Notes: generated by a model not told the origin, from the sequence alone. Numbered from the stretch's first letter, positions 27,233-40,589 are shown. The stretch is DNA of 64,000 nt from Thereva unica (GCA_949987705.1 OX465283.1:167105850-167169849); one strand, 5' to 3'. Made by a program: numbers and translations.

Positions 27233-28017
27233 ACTCGAAAATATATCTATATACAAAACAAATTTATCCTTATCGAGCTGAAATGTATGCACATAAATTG
27301 TTGTTGTTGCTAGTCGCTAGTCCCCATGCGGGACGGGTTCTGGTATTGATTTCCCGGCAGAACGAAAAACCATTCTGAATTTGAAATTTTCAATTGTGAA
27401 ATTTCGAAACCAGACATTCGGCTTAACCTAGAACAACATTTTCAATAAGGGTAAATCGAATTTATTTGATTTAGGTGTGCCTTTGAGCACAACGAGGTGT
27501 ATTACTACACCGTGCTAGAATCACGACGCGGTCTGGAAATTGAGTATGTTATGGCTATTAAATAGGCTCGTAAGCGGTTTCATGTTTGTTTAGTAATTAA
27601 TACGGAATATATAAATTCTGGTTAGTTTTAATGATCTTGTCTGATGCCCAATAGCAACTGTTAGGGGTTTCTAAAACATAAATTTTTATAATAATTATAG
27701 TAGTGCTTCTGTCGAGCCTTAGGGGGTTATAAGGCTAATCCAAGGAACCCTGTTCCATGTTATTTGTTTAGTTTTAACCAAGTTTTGCTAAAAACGTCCT
27801 ACTCTCGTCCTAGGGATAGTGCATTTCCATGTATGACGACATAGTAACAACGGCGCTCTACGTTACTCATACGCGTTCGATATGCAGCACCTTTCCATCA
27901 GTGTAGAACTAATGGCTAACCCATCCATCAACATTTTAAGCGTGACATTGTCAAAGATGACAATTTCCAAATCGCTAAACAAACATCCGAGTGCCTCGGA
28001 TTTCTTATTGTGTGTAA

Positions 28018-28525
28018 TACCCTTGACACACTGCAGCATCGAATGAACATTGCAGTATCATTCGGTTATGAATGATCATTCGCGCCCAGTATGTCATGTC
28101 CAATGTTCATTCAACAGCTTCATTCGTCATTCAATCGAATGAAGCCAAAATAACTTCATTCAAAGAAGATGGAAGTGAAATTGGGAAATTATCGAACAAC
28201 TTTCCATGAAATTTCCAGTAGAATTTCCAACTGAAATACCTAACTGTCAAACTGTCATTCAGATTTCAGATTTTTTTAAAAAGTAGTAGGTTCCATTGTA
28301 AATAACTGTTGTTGGGCCTCAATTAATAATTTTTATTAAATTTAAAAGTATAAATCACTATGTAATCACTTTCAGTTCATATATTTTGCAGTTTGTGTAA
28401 AGTTTCTATTTTGACAGTTCCAATGAACATTGAGAAATGCAGTGTGTCGCTTCTAAAATGAATGATCATTGAAAGCCAATGAAGTTGGAAGAATGCTCAT
28501 TCGTTTTTGCAGTGTGTCAAGGGTA
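28018..28525. mobile_element. 508-bp MITE with CCCTTGACACACTGCA termini and TA target duplication
   Basis: The left end (28020-28035) and right end (28508-28523) are perfect 16-bp inverted repeats CCCTTGACACACTGCA. Imperfect repeats continue inward (CGAATGAACATT versus CGAATGAGCATT). TA flanks both ends (28018-28019, 28524-28525), suggesting Tc1/mariner-type insertion. The interior has many GAATG/CATTC units, including palindromic GAATGATCATTC at 28070-28081 and a near copy at 28460-28470. It has no coding capacity, so it is non-autonomous. Confidence 0.8.
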
Positions 28526-29440
28526 TAAGTTCCTACTGCACGAAACGAATCGTGAAAGTTGGAGACCCAGCGGCACCGACAGAAGCGTATCCGTTGCGGG
28601 GACGTCCCGCTCGGACCGCCAGCTAACGGATCAAAGAAGAAAGAAGAAGTTCCTACTGCAGCCATACGTCAGTCCTGTAATATTCAAACCCTACATTCGA
28701 CCACTGCTCAAATAAAACTGAGTCGGGCTGCGATAACCACCTTAGCTTATTTAGATAGATTGTGAAGGTCTTTGCAAAATCGCTACTATCACAGCGATTG
28801 CTCCACCTAATTAAACGCTCTCCTTGTTCCACGGCAATCTTATATCTTATATCTCCCTTTTCGCGCACTTTACAGATAAGAAGTCGTTCATAAATAGAGA
28901 AACCCAACTGTGGGACAATCTTATGTGACCAGAATTTCCAAACTCTAACGCAATATTAATCGCCATCTTCTTTCGCACCGGCCTGACTACTAGTAACCTG
29001 CTATCTTTCGACCTAAGCTTATTACTAAACATTGCACCATGATGTGACCAATGACATGACGGACCGCTAGTACAAAGGGTCATTCCTGAGCTGAGAAATG
29101 CTACAGATTAATAATGTTGGTCTGATGCTGTTTATATAAAATATTAGAGCCAAGAGGCTACCTTTGTAGTGTAAGATGCATTTGACTATCAAGGGTCATA
29201 ACTTTACTGCAAAGCCATACAGCAAGTTCTATTCGGAAATGTCGTAAAGAGAAGGATGAAATAACTGCGAATGCGAAAAAGTTCCATGACTCCCACATCC
29301 AATATTATAGCTATCAAATAGGAGACGGTTTCCTCGTTTATTTTGCTTACTTAGAAGCAAGGAAAACGGCAAGAAACTGCCATAAAAAAGTAAGATAAAA
29401 AAGCGAAATTTTGTCTAGGTGGCAAAACTAGAAAGACGAA
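28526..29440. other. Unannotated intronic DNA
   Basis: A 13-bp direct repeat AGTTCCTACTGCA occurs at 28528-28540 and 28648-28660. The dispersed CATGACGGAC motif is at 29055-29075. No gene is seen. Confidence 0.4.
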
Positions 29441-29503
29441 CAACCTTGTGGTTGCCTGGGATCGAGACCCAGACTTGTAGTCATGGCGCTCGACTTTCGC
29501 GAA
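29441..29503 (-). repeat. tRNA-derived SINE-like fragment 1
   Basis: The minus strand reads GTCGAGCGCCATGACTACAA followed by GTCTGGGTCTCGATCCCAGG. It has a T-arm-like stem CTGGG/CCCAG and a B box, GGTTCGATCC with one inserted C. CCA-GAC/GTC-TGG forms an anticodon-like hairpin, but its loop is too short for a working tRNA. It resembles the fragments at 56.6 and 63.3 kb. Confidence 0.4.
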
Positions 29504-29536
29504 TTAACACACCATATCCGGATGCGCGGTCAAATA

Positions 29537-29574
29537 GACACCGTATCACGAAAATGGATACCGTATCACGAGGC
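29537..29574 (+). repeat. Short tandem duplication
   Basis: Two adjacent units contain GACACCGTATCACGA and GATACCGTATCACGA, one base different, with about 19 bases between starts. Probably slippage. No function is implied. Confidence 0.6.
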
Positions 29575-31814
29575 TACACGGGATAGGGTCACCGCGTCAC
29601 AGGGATCCTGTCTAGTCCGTCAGTCTGTCCTCTGCTTGACCTTCTCTCGCCAGCCTCCTTCGAAGCTACTCTGGTGGGAGCGAGAGTGACTATATCCAAT
29701 TTCGACTTTGTTAACGCTTTGATAAATGCCTGATGTTTGTTCAGCTGGTCTTGATGTGCAGGCGCATGGTATAGAGCCAAAAAAGGCTTCTCGCCGGCCT
29801 TTTCAATATCCGATCTGTGAATATTGTTGAGTTTGGAGTTGGGTTAGGCTAGGATTTGCTGTAAAAAGAGTAGCAATTCTCACTTTGCATGTATCGCCGA
29901 GGTGGTATCGCTGAACTTCCTAACTTGTCGGCCTTCTACCTACACTATAGTTCATTAATGCTCGCGTTACTCACAAAAACTTTCTTACACCTAACTAGAG
30001 TAAAAACTGGGTCTAGAAGATAGGATCCCAATAATCTCACCTGCAGAAACTGATCTTAAAGTAAAGCTAGCCTGTAACTTTAGTTTTGTTGGGAGGACCA
30101 TGCAGTCTTTATGTATCTTCTTGTACAGTGTATCGGCGAGGGCTCTCTGAGATTCGTGTGCTGAGCCTTAGAGGGTCCTAAACTTCCCTATGACTGGCAG
30201 AATTCAAAGAGGATTAGGCCCACCTTACTATCACCCGGCCCATCTGCACTTTTCATAATTAAATATACATTAGCCATCATTCCAAATTCGAGATACGTAA
30301 TACCAGTGTGACCAAGAAGTATGTACCTATGATAAAAACGTCCGACTACTAAATCTAACACAACCTAACCAGAACCCATATTCGAATCTCTAATTTCTTT
30401 TAGAGTCTTCATTACCACTTCCCATTTCTGTCTTTCTGTCCTCCGTTGTTAGTTTTGTGCATAAATAATGAAAAAAATTCGCAAAGGCCAATGTCCGAAT
30501 AAGTTTAAACGGTGATGTCTACTGAGTGCGATCTGCAAAACTGAAAAAACGACGACATTCACGTATGTAACTCCATCAACAGGTGCATATCGGTGCGATA
30601 GATCAACTCTTAACATATAATAAAATTGCGAAGGATTCGCCAAAACATCCAAATTGCTCTACTCACGGAATTTTCCACAGCGGCCTAATGGGTCACTCGC
30701 CGCTCAGCACGTATTTTTACAGTGCATTTAACCAGAAGCATTGCGCCTGTTCATGAAACAGAATCACGGAACTCCCACATAAAACGGTGTTAATATGCAT
30801 AAATGTGAGATTTCGTGTTATTGTTGCATCGTTCAAATTCACGCTATTTTTGCCTTTAGCTAACAAGAGCACTTAGCCCTCCTTCAGCGAACAGGGTGCT
30901 CATTAAGCCCGAGAGAAGTCGGCAATATTTACATTCATGAAGTGCTACTTTGTCTTATTTTTAGACACAGAATGGCAGTGTGGCGAACATAGACATCCCA
31001 CAAGGATGAATGAAATCCGTTCTCTGACTGTCTGTCAGCGCTGTTTGGAATTTGAATTATTTTCGTCCTGGCCAAGTGAATTTACGCCTTTTCAATTTCT
31101 ATAATGTCAACATTCATCAAGGAGCGAGTCGGTTGCGCTTCACATTTTGAGGAGACACATTTGGACATCAGAGGGCCTTTGCCAAATACCGAAAGGGGAC
31201 CGAACTGTGAGGAGTTATGACGGCGTTTTAGTGGAATCCGAAATAGATTTTATTTATAGACTTTAAAATAGAGAACTTCACACAATCGGGATTTGGATTC
31301 GATGCGATTGGGTGACTTCATGATTCTCGACTCTATGCAGATGTGGATCGTCATCACATGGATTAATCACGACAGCAGTTGGTTGTTGATGTAGGACTGT
31401 TTATTCCTGAATTTTTGTAAACAAGCCTCTTCGATATTTGCGGCTGCTTTGATTGCGAATTTTAATTTTTTTATCGCTTTCGCTTGAGTCATTATCCGGC
31501 ATCAGACTGGCTAAAGAAATTGTATGCTGCAAATTGTATTATTGAAAGATAGATTGTCGCTATATGTCATTTCAACAAAACTCTGACTTAGAAGGTTAGG
31601 CGTTTTTTACCTGCAGAGCATACCTATAAGAGGAAGCTTAAGAATTTTATGGAACTGTGAACTATTGGCAGAGACTGATTCTGGCGTTACTGTGGCAACT
31701 TAAATTGTCATAAAAAAAGCTGAATTTAAAATTTACGTTTTATCAATTCTGATTGACTCAATAATGCATAATCTAAGCGAGCCCTATACCTACTACCGTT
31801 TTCCGAACTTCTAC
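29575..31814. other. Unannotated intronic DNA
   Basis: The minus frame at 29589-29780 (63 aa) is unrecognised. Nothing else is supported. Confidence 0.4.
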
Positions 31815-32074
31815 ATATATGTGCCCATAATTATGAAAGTGGTCTAAGTCAAAATTTAAAAAAAATGAGTTTATCAGTTATTTCATACCACATTAGTTTA
31901 AACTAAATGTATTCAATGTAATTTTTACGAAATTGTCAAAAATGAACCATTAGATAGTGGTTGTAATTTCAACATTATATGGAATTCATTCAGTGTGTCA
32001 AATGCAATTCATTAAATATCTTCAAACAAGAAATATATGACTTAGACCACTTTCATAATTATGGGCACATATAT
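31815..32074. mobile_element. 260-bp hairpin element with 37-bp perfect inverted repeats, family member 1
   Basis: Arms 31815-31851 and 32038-32074 are perfect inverse complements containing GTGCCCATAATTATGAAAG and GTGGTCTAAGTCA. The outermost ATATAT is self-complementary, so the exact edge and target duplication (TA, AT or ATAT) are ambiguous. The interior is AT-rich and non-coding. Along 33 aligned arm bases, 25 match the element at 57252-57406, so both belong to one family. Confidence 0.8.
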
Positions 32075-32439
32075 CTGTGCGATTGGTTCTTTGGCGGCAC
32101 CGTTTCCAAACCCAGAGGTTATAATGAGTAGAAAAAAAAAATCTGTAGACCTTGTACTGAAATAAAAGTTAAAAATAAACAACGCTTTCTTACGGTGCTT
32201 AGCACTTAATTTTGATTGGTATTGCCTTGCTCAAAGTAGACAGAGAATACGTGGAAGACGATGGAAGCCCTAGCTATCTTATGAAGGCTAATGATGAGCA
32301 CTAAGTCAAGGAAGTCTAGGATTTGGTGCCCAAAAATCGTCGATTGACAAAGAGGTACGTTGTTGACAGTACGCAAATATGGTTTGGTCGATATAATCGC
32401 TTTTTAAAGACCATTTAAGCGACAGACCTGTCGCCCGAG

Positions 32440-32970
32440 TGAAAACAGTTTAGTTGGTTAATTTTCTTACAAGCATGCACGCGTACCACCTATATCGAAC
32501 GAATAGGTATGCCACAAAAGTATGCACGCTCCCACCACAGGGACGGAAATCTAAAAATTCCCTGCAGAGGTATGCAGGCTCCCGCTGCCGGCATGAACAT
32601 TTATAAATGCATCCGCATCGGCATAAACCATTCCAAACGGGAGTGTTGTTTCACTAAGCAGTCCCCCAACCAAGTCCAAGCAGTCTAACGCTGCTTGACC
32701 TACGCAATCGAACGAAAACCGTACCTGCTGAATATGCTTGTGCCATCCTTAATGGCCACCAAGATATTTACCCATTTACTTTGTCCTATATACATTTTTA
32801 AAGCCATACCGGCGTTTTCGTGGATGTTAGTTGCGGGTGCCGTACAGGCTGGTGCTGAGCTGCATGCTGGAGCGGGCAAGTTTTATTCCCAATTAGAAAT
32901 AAAGCTTGCCCGCACCTAGCGTCTTTTATTACCTAGACGTGCGTGCTAGTTACGGGTGCCTGTACATCTA
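32440..32970 (+). repeat. Promoter-like and poly(A)-signal-like sequence with internal direct repeats
   Basis: Imperfect repeats of GTATGCA(C/G)GCTCCC lie at 32520-32533 and 32570-32583. TTATAAATGC is at 32611. AATAAA (32898-32903) sits in the loop of a hairpin with stem GCGGGCAAG/CTTGCCCGC (32872-32880 with 32905-32913). TGTTAGTTGCGGGTGCCGTACA (32825-32846) recurs imperfectly at 32944-32966. The order resembles a retroviral-type LTR, but no LTR ends or target duplication were established. Confidence 0.25.
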
Positions 32971-33401
32971 ATTTGACCGTGTACGGGGGCCTTTAGTCTC
33001 GGCGCGCTTGTCAAAACCGGCTAAATTTATTTTATGTTCTATCCCAGAAAGGACTAGGACCAATATTTTTGTTAAGAAAGTTTGTATGGAAACACCTTTC
33101 AAATTTCCAAATTCTTTTAGAATATTTTCCATAGAGCAGAAAGCGCTTGTGGTAACGTTTAGTCATAATCGAAATTTGCGTCATCCAATAAAAGTTTATC
33201 TTTTGTTTTATAGTTTCTTATGTCGACGCTATCAAATTTGAAATCTGCTTGATAAAAGATAATGCAGTAAAAATATCCTTTTTCCTTTTTATTTTTATTT
33301 TTCCTTATGCGAAGACTCCATAAAATAAAAGAATGCATGTAGATTTATTGCATGGGGTAGATATGTGTACTTCGTGCACACCGAAGTCAGGACACGTTCA
33401 G

Positions 33402-33430
33402 TTTTCCTTTTTTTTAAAAAAAGGGAAAAA
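33402..33430. repeat. Poly-T/poly-A palindrome
   Basis: TTTTCC, eight T, seven A, GGGAAAA form a near-perfect short palindrome that could fold or extrude. It is low-complexity and no function is evident. Confidence 0.5.
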
Positions 33431-36336
33431 ATTGTTTGACATTTTTCAGACAACATCCCTTTGTTATAGGTTCTTTCTTGTTCAGGATGTAAGACTCCGA
33501 GCATTTTCTTTCGTCGTACGTGAATGAAATTTAAAAGGCCTTCAGTTCGTTTCTTTAGAAAAAAATTACAATAATTGTAATCTTTTCCATGAAGGAACAT
33601 CCGTGCCATGCATTATGGCGGCATCCCCTCATTTTTCATCAGTACCCGAGAAATACTTATTTGGGGCCGATAAATAAAATGTGGCTTTCCCGAATTTCCC
33701 ATATCGAAACAATACGCATGCAAGTCAAATACGAAATAACTCCCCCACCCCCGCGAAGCAGAAGGAGATACATTTTAGCATTTCCAGCATCACAGAAAAA
33801 TAAAATCTAGGGCAAGGGCATCCTCAATTTGGGGAAGTAACAATGAGCAATGATTTGGCGGATCGATGGTGTCCCTTTTACACATTTTTTTTTATGAAAG
33901 TATGTGTGAGCGCGAAAGTGACGATAACGTTCAGTTCCGGGCCGAGAATGGGGAGTGGCGGGCAGCAGGGAGGAATGCTGGTAATGATGTCAGCTGTACG
34001 CTCCCTGCTGCTTCTTAGTGCAAACGCCGATCCCAACAAAGGACGATTTTCGCCTTAAATTAAAAATTTACTTAAGGATTCGCTGCAGGCAGGGGATGTT
34101 TTGGGACTGGTAAAGAGAAAAATGCCCTGAAAAAGAAAAGGATAAAATGCGGATGAGGCTGAAAACGAGGCGAAAATAAGAATTTCTGGTTAGCGCTGCT
34201 GGGTATTGGTGTCGAGAGTCCTGTTGGCTTTTCGGGAGGAAAGCAGCGCAAGGACACGAAATGTCATTATGAAGGGGTGTTAAATGTAAACACTAATCGT
34301 TAATGGAAAAGATTTTTCCCGTTTTATTCTGGAAGAGTCTCCCGCATCCCGGCTAGTCGCTCCTCGTCGGAAGGGATGCGATAAAAGAATTAGATTTGAG
34401 AAAGGAATCAAGAAAGCAGCGAGGATGAGAGATCCTTTTGTTCTTGAATTGTCGAAAGTAAAAAAATCGTATTAAGCAATCTTGTACGTAAATGGCCTGT
34501 TTTACACTTTAATTTTGGCAGAATAATTGCAATCATTTATTCGGTTGAGGAAATCCTTAATTGTGTTTTACTTCTTTCGGGATTTGCGGACTTTGTTTAG
34601 TAATTAATGCTAAAGAGTGGATTCTAAACCACTTACATTAAAATGCAAATTCCGTTTCCTTCTACGAAATTAGGTAGTGTAATTCCTCTCGATTTCAAGG
34701 TTAGTCTTCCTCACACTCACAACGAAAACTCTTTCAACTTCTCCTGGCCTCAATATTTCATCCAACTTCTTGTGCTTATCTTCACATACAGGAGGCAGGT
34801 GGAGGCTAATGAACGAGGTTATTTATTTCTGCCACATTCCTTTTTTCTACGGGTGTCATTATGTATGTATGAACAACTGGCGTCGCACAGAACTCTCAAA
34901 AAATAACATTTCTAGCAATATAATCGTAAATCAACGATTCCGGCAATACATTATTATAAGGAAATTATTGATTGTGGTCTGGAGATTTATTCCGTGTTCA
35001 CCCACACATCATGGTGTTGAGTGTTTTCATAATTAATGGCCACAAAATCATTTCGAATGAGAACGCAAAACAGAAATGCTTCCAAAATTTTTACATGGCT
35101 GCGTTGTTTGTTTTTTCCAGAGAACTAGCAACTTTCCCGATGGAAATTGAAATCGGTTTTATGTGTTTTCAAATTTATAGAACAATTCAAAAGCCGTAAT
35201 TTGGCTTATAGCGAGTTATTAATAAATTTAAATCGTCTGCCGAATGATAATTGTGGTTATGAAAATATTTTGAATTTTTTTGGGAGATAAATCATTCTTT
35301 AATTTTAAAAGCACCAATTTTTTTTTCATTTGACAGTAAGCCAAAACAAATGTTTTCACAAGAACAATTCACTTTGTAAAGGCAGTCTTTCTATGACACG
35401 GTATATGATGACAGTGATCCCGTAACTCAACGTGACGGCAGAAGCTCTCAGTATAATAGTAATACAAAAGACATCTGACTCCTTATTAAGCTATATCCTT
35501 TATTTTCCTGTTTTGTGAATTGATTTTAGCCTTTACTTGTATAACAATTGCTAAAGTGCACCTGAATCTCTTTAGTTTGATACTTTGCTTCCGTTTCGCA
35601 CCACTGTAGAAGACCTGACTTAACGTAGGCTCCTCAACTTGATAGTTATTACTTTCCTAATTTAAATTCTTTCTTTCTTTATTTAAATGAGGTGTCAGGT
35701 CCATAAGCCGCCAATTGGCCCTATTGTCCTCATGGTCGCCTCTAATCCTCAGATATGAAAGCCAGACTACTTGTAAAAGCTCATCAGTCTATCTAGTGGC
35801 GGAGCACGAGACCATTCTCCTCGCCGATGTGAAGGGTAGACTCATCTTATGGTGGAATGTTCTATCTCGATCATCCGTACACAGTAATTTAAGGTGCAGT
35901 ATACAGTTTCAATTAATTATAACCAGTGTCTTGATATCCTTTGTACTGCGCAGCAAAGTTCTCTTGCCAAGTATCGAGACTGCACAGGGATAATCTACTT
36001 AGTGTTATCTTGTCAGACGTGAACCATTAGCGTTCGGTATATTCATCAGAGTTTAAGCGCCTATAGCCAGTCCTTCTTTCCGAATTGAAGTATGTGCCCG
36101 GGTTTGGGACTACGTTTGATAGCCCTTCTTAAGTTTTCGTAAAAGAATACCAGTACAGAACACATTCTTGCCTGAAAGATAGTTAGCTAGAGCACCTACG
36201 CTTGAAGGCGCCGCTTTTACTTCATATGCCGGCATTCACATCCCCCTGCCTCCGAACTATGCAAAGAAACTTAAACTGTAAAATCGGTCATATATGGTTC
36301 AGGCTTTAAGCTTCTAGTACTTCCATCATTCTCCAT
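33431..36336. other. Unannotated intronic DNA
   Basis: No recognised gene or repeat. Open frames are short, and AT-rich stretches are frequent. Confidence 0.4.
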
Positions 36337-36512
36337 CTATACATCCTTCGACCTTATAATATGGTCCAAGATGTTCTCAGGGGTTAGCTGCACTTCAACA
36401 ACTGCTTCAAACAGTTCTGTGCCCCGCAACCGGAACTGGTGAAGGTATGCCCTGCAATCTCCATGCTCACTAAGGAACTGCGTGAGGCCAACAGGCATTG
36501 CCAAGTACATAT
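36337..36512 (-). pseudogene. R1/I-type LINE C-terminal region relic
   Basis: An open minus frame reads LAMPVGLTQFLSEHGDCRAY, then LHQF, then TPENILDHII, ending at a stop at 36337-36339. The GLTQFLxxHGxxRxYLHxF and TPExxLxH landmarks match the region after RNase H in R1/I-type elements (LTQxLTGHGxFxxYLxxF ... TPEHxLFxC). The zinc-binding cysteines have been lost. This is a decayed fragment without an RT domain. Confidence 0.6.
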
Positions 36513-37879
36513 CAGATTACTCTTCTACGTCTTGTCTAGGCCTCATCTTCTTAGACCGTCAACCAAATATCTTTGTCAAACACTATCTTTTCTGCTAAAT
36601 GATTAGATTGCGAAGCCTCGTTTCAGTGGATGCCCCTATCTGGATCTAGTGATGGGAGAGCCGGAGTGATTGGCGTGAAATAACATGGCCACTCATGTTC
36701 TTATCTCGTCAATCTTTTGCATTGTCTTCAAGGCAAAAACTGAGAAACTTATGGGCTAGAATAATTTCGCCAGGATATAATCAAACTGTCCTGGAATGTG
36801 TATGAATGGTATGTTGACATTCGTCCAGACATGATGGGATATAATCGTGTCCGAAAAAACCCCGAAAGGAATACATTAATAACAGCAATGCAAACAACAG
36901 AATTGTTGACAAATCGTTAACTAAAACAAATTAAGAAAATCTATTTTTGGAAATTTTCCATCTGAACGATTAGCTGAGGAGGAATCCATTCTCTTCCCGA
37001 TTGCGATCTCATTTATTCTCTACAATTTTTACGGGGCTTTTATCGTGGATATCCTACAGCTTTTATACACAAAATTGATGAGAATGACAGCATCATTTCA
37101 TCAATCAAATACTAAAACAGCATCACGAGGAAAAAGGTTTATGAAAATGGAGTTTTGGTCTTACTTTTTTCCATGTTTCAATTCTTGATTTTTTGCTTTT
37201 GCGGGTGGGCGGAAAATTTATGAGAAATTCAGGCACTTTTCATTTTCATAAGAAATCTTTAATGAGAAAATGTTTGGATTGACAATGTTAAAAGGAAACC
37301 AAGCTTAGGAATCACACTTTATACTATCAGTTCAGTTGCTCCGTCCAGGTCATGGTGCAATGTCTAGTAGTAAGATTGATTTGAAGGAACGAGAATGAAA
37401 GAGAATATTACAGATTGAAGACCCAGTGGGACAAATTTGGAACGCTGCTTAGGGGAGCTTATTTTGAGTGCTGTTAAATATGCTCCCGAGGGAGCATTAC
37501 TGGAGTTTTCATAAATTTTATAAAAGAAAGAAAACGGGTGATTATATTCGTGAACATAAATGTTGACATTAGCACAATAAATGGACCGGCTCTCGTTCGA
37601 TACGGAGGACAAGCGGCTTTGGAATTGGTTAGAATTTAGTTGGGGACTGCTTTCGTAAAACCATGCTCGCGCTTGAAAAGCAACGCTATTCGATTCCGAA
37701 TCACAGGCGTCTATGTATATATTCTTTATAAAAAACTTTTTTATAATACTCCTAGAATGCTTTTGAACGAGCATAAAAAGGTATGCTCCCCTGCAATGGC
37801 ATGGAATGGTAAAAAGTATATGGAAACTGGTATTGGAACGGGAACGCTGTAAGCTTTTTAAGAAGTGCTCAAACATGGC

Positions 37880-38180
37880 TATCGGAGCACTGCATTTCCC
37901 GCTGGGGAGGGTCTGGGGGTGCTCGAGTTGATGTCGATATATGTTTGGAAATACTGTGGAAGATTAATCGACAATCGACTTGTCCTATTTATAATCAAAC
38001 TTCTAGGAGGGCGTTGGGTGCATGGGAGAGACTGCAGGTTATGAGAGTGAGAGTGGACCGTGGACCAAGCGGTATAGAGCCCTTTTGTTTCGTGAAAAAT
38101 GTTGTCGTACAGGCAGGAGGGCGGTAAAAGCTATAAAGTGTTGTCAGAGCTGCTACATTGCTGCTATGGTTCAATGAGTC
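37880..38180 (-). pseudogene. CR1/Jockey-like LINE C-terminal relic, copy 2
   Basis: The minus strand reads SLNHSSNVAALTTLYSFYRP, matching LSHRRNVAALTKLYRYYH of the 22.6 kb relic. Decayed equivalents of the following TRL...LPRSRT...SFLNRxxRLWN region appear across at least one frameshift. DNA similarity is visible in the NVAAL block. No RT core is preserved here. Confidence 0.6.
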
Positions 38181-40589
38181 AATAATGGTGACTAAAAGGT
38201 GAGATTAAAATCGGAAGAGGAACTATTGTACACCTTTTGAAAGACTAAGTAATTTCTTATATACAAGGCTACTTCCCTATGGTTGGAGAAGTTGTGCATT
38301 AAGGTGCACCCCCAGTCATCCGTTACCGAACTAAATTAGAGTCAGGTATAACATGGGCTTCACTTAGTGCAAGAATAGCCGCGTTCAGTTGTGGTAACCT
38401 TTACTTTATTTACACTAAAAAACACTTTTGACTTTTTGTTTTGATTTCATTATTAGTTTCGCACTGATAACTTTGTTTAGGTTCTTATTGTCCTTTGAAT
38501 TTAAATTGGAGATTGTTTAGGGGACTGGCGACACCAGACACTCCCACTTCATACTGGCTCAGTCCAGACTCTGTAATGTTCTTAAATCACGGTTTAGAAA
38601 TCAATAACAAAGACCCTTTTTACCTTCACATCCTGTACTCACCTGTAGCCGCTACAACCAACCAGTACGAGCTTGCACCTTTATAACTTTGTTATTCAAA
38701 TTCCACGGGGGAAAAAATAAGTCACTCAAGCTTTAATTTATGGAATCCCGCATGTGATAGCTGGAACTACAACCCCCAAGCCGGCAGCTTTAAGCGCTTT
38801 AATATGGAAACTTGAGCGAACTGAGCCAATCCCATTCATTACTATTTAATAACGAACTTGCAGCTGCTGAGTTATGTATGCGAGAGTATGTAGCCATCCC
38901 TTGAGCCAGCACCTGTTTGCACATCTAATTAGTATAGTTACAAGCGCCTTCGCCAGATGCTTCCCTCCCAGTTCATTTCTAGTTTCGTTTGGAAAACGTC
39001 AGAGCGAGAAGGTTCAGGATTTTCCATAAACAACGGAATCAACAAATTTCCCGAGCGAAAAAAGTAAGTCAAGTTATGATTACACGATATAGCGAAAAGC
39101 CGTCCCCACTACGGCTGGAGCATCAAAGGGTTCCACTACTTTGCAGGAAGAGTATTCCTCGGGCACCCACCCACCCCTGCCGAATGATCACAGATGAAGC
39201 CAGATAGGGAAGATGCCTTGCGTTGGGCTACATTGCGGCCGGGGTAGTATAGGTATGTACGTTCGAGGGGTGTAGTGTCTAAAAGCACCGCTCTCCTGAG
39301 CCCTCGGCAGGGGTAGAATGTATAATACCGCCGACAAATGCTTTCAGGGAAGGACTGGCATATAACTCTCAAGGAGCATTCAAGGCAGGTTTTGAAATAA
39401 AATCCGAGGAGAGGAGGATTACGGCAAGTGGGAGCTGGTGCGCGCCCAACGAGGGCCCTTCAGCGATGAAATGGCTTTCGATTATGGGCGTATGTGAATG
39501 AAATTATTATCCACTGCACGAGGACTGCGAGGCACAAGAATTTTGAAATTATTTTCAAATATGTGTTGGCGCCGTGCACGGCCCGTGAGCGGGGCCGGGA
39601 CTGAAGGCATAATAGATGCTGGTGATATCATCTTTAGGGATTATAATGGATGTTTTCGTTTACTTCATAGTGTTGAAGCAAATGTTTACTCGCTGTATGG
39701 TGGGATTATTGGTTAGGCAGCTGAAGGCTGCTCACATATATTCATAGTATAAACGTGTTTGTGGGATATCCTTTCCGCTTAATTTTAATTTAAAGAGGAA
39801 CATCGCCGAACTAGACTTTACAGTATAATCTAAAATCAGATTTTATCTTTGGAAATGAAATATATTAGCTTTATTTGCAATCGTGCTAGGAGACTGTGCT
39901 TGCTTACTGCCTGCTGATGACATTTTCGTCGGCAATTACATTTAACATTTAATGGGGGCTGCTTAATTTTAAAATAGGCATAATTAGAATAGAGCTGAGA
40001 TGATGGATATAATATGCTTAAGTGTCATGGTCTACGCCTGGTTTTCATACTTTAACTTCTACGGTGGTTTTATTCTAGACTGCTGAGTTTTCGTATCTTG
40101 TACAGAATTTAGCAGCACCTGTCAAGAATGAGTTCGATGGCCCGAAGAGGGTCCTACCGCACTACCATTCTCGATCTGTGATAGTCATCATTAACGGCTT
40201 GTCGAATTCCAGAATGGCAGCAGTGATTTCAGACAATGGAAGCATTAGATCCAGGCTTAATTCCTTGAGAATCGATAGGTGACTAGGTCTCCTGGCTTAA
40301 AGAAGAATAGTCTCTATAGACGCAGTGCCCTGCCGAAGACTCCTTCTTCACTACTAGGGGAGTGGAGGGAGGTTCTCTGAGGGTTACCTAGCTTTTAGAT
40401 CCCATAAAAAAAGTTAGCAGCGGTCTGAGGCACCTGCTGCCTAAAAATTGACGATAGAGGGTGATTTTAAATTAAGCTTCCTTCTATTAGTAAATGTTAC
40501 GATAACATTTATTGTGTGTTAATACCCAAACTCCTGCTACGACACCCGTTATGTTCATATGAAAGAGCGGCTTGCTTGATTGTACCTCA
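38181..40589. other. Unannotated intronic DNA
   Basis: No gene supported. 39130-39310 is relatively GC-rich, with short frames on both strands and no recognised domain. Confidence 0.4.

Noticed and set aside
37364..37876. 170-codon minus-strand open frame
   Set aside because: No domain recognised, AT-rich low-information sequence, and it ends next to a LINE relic.
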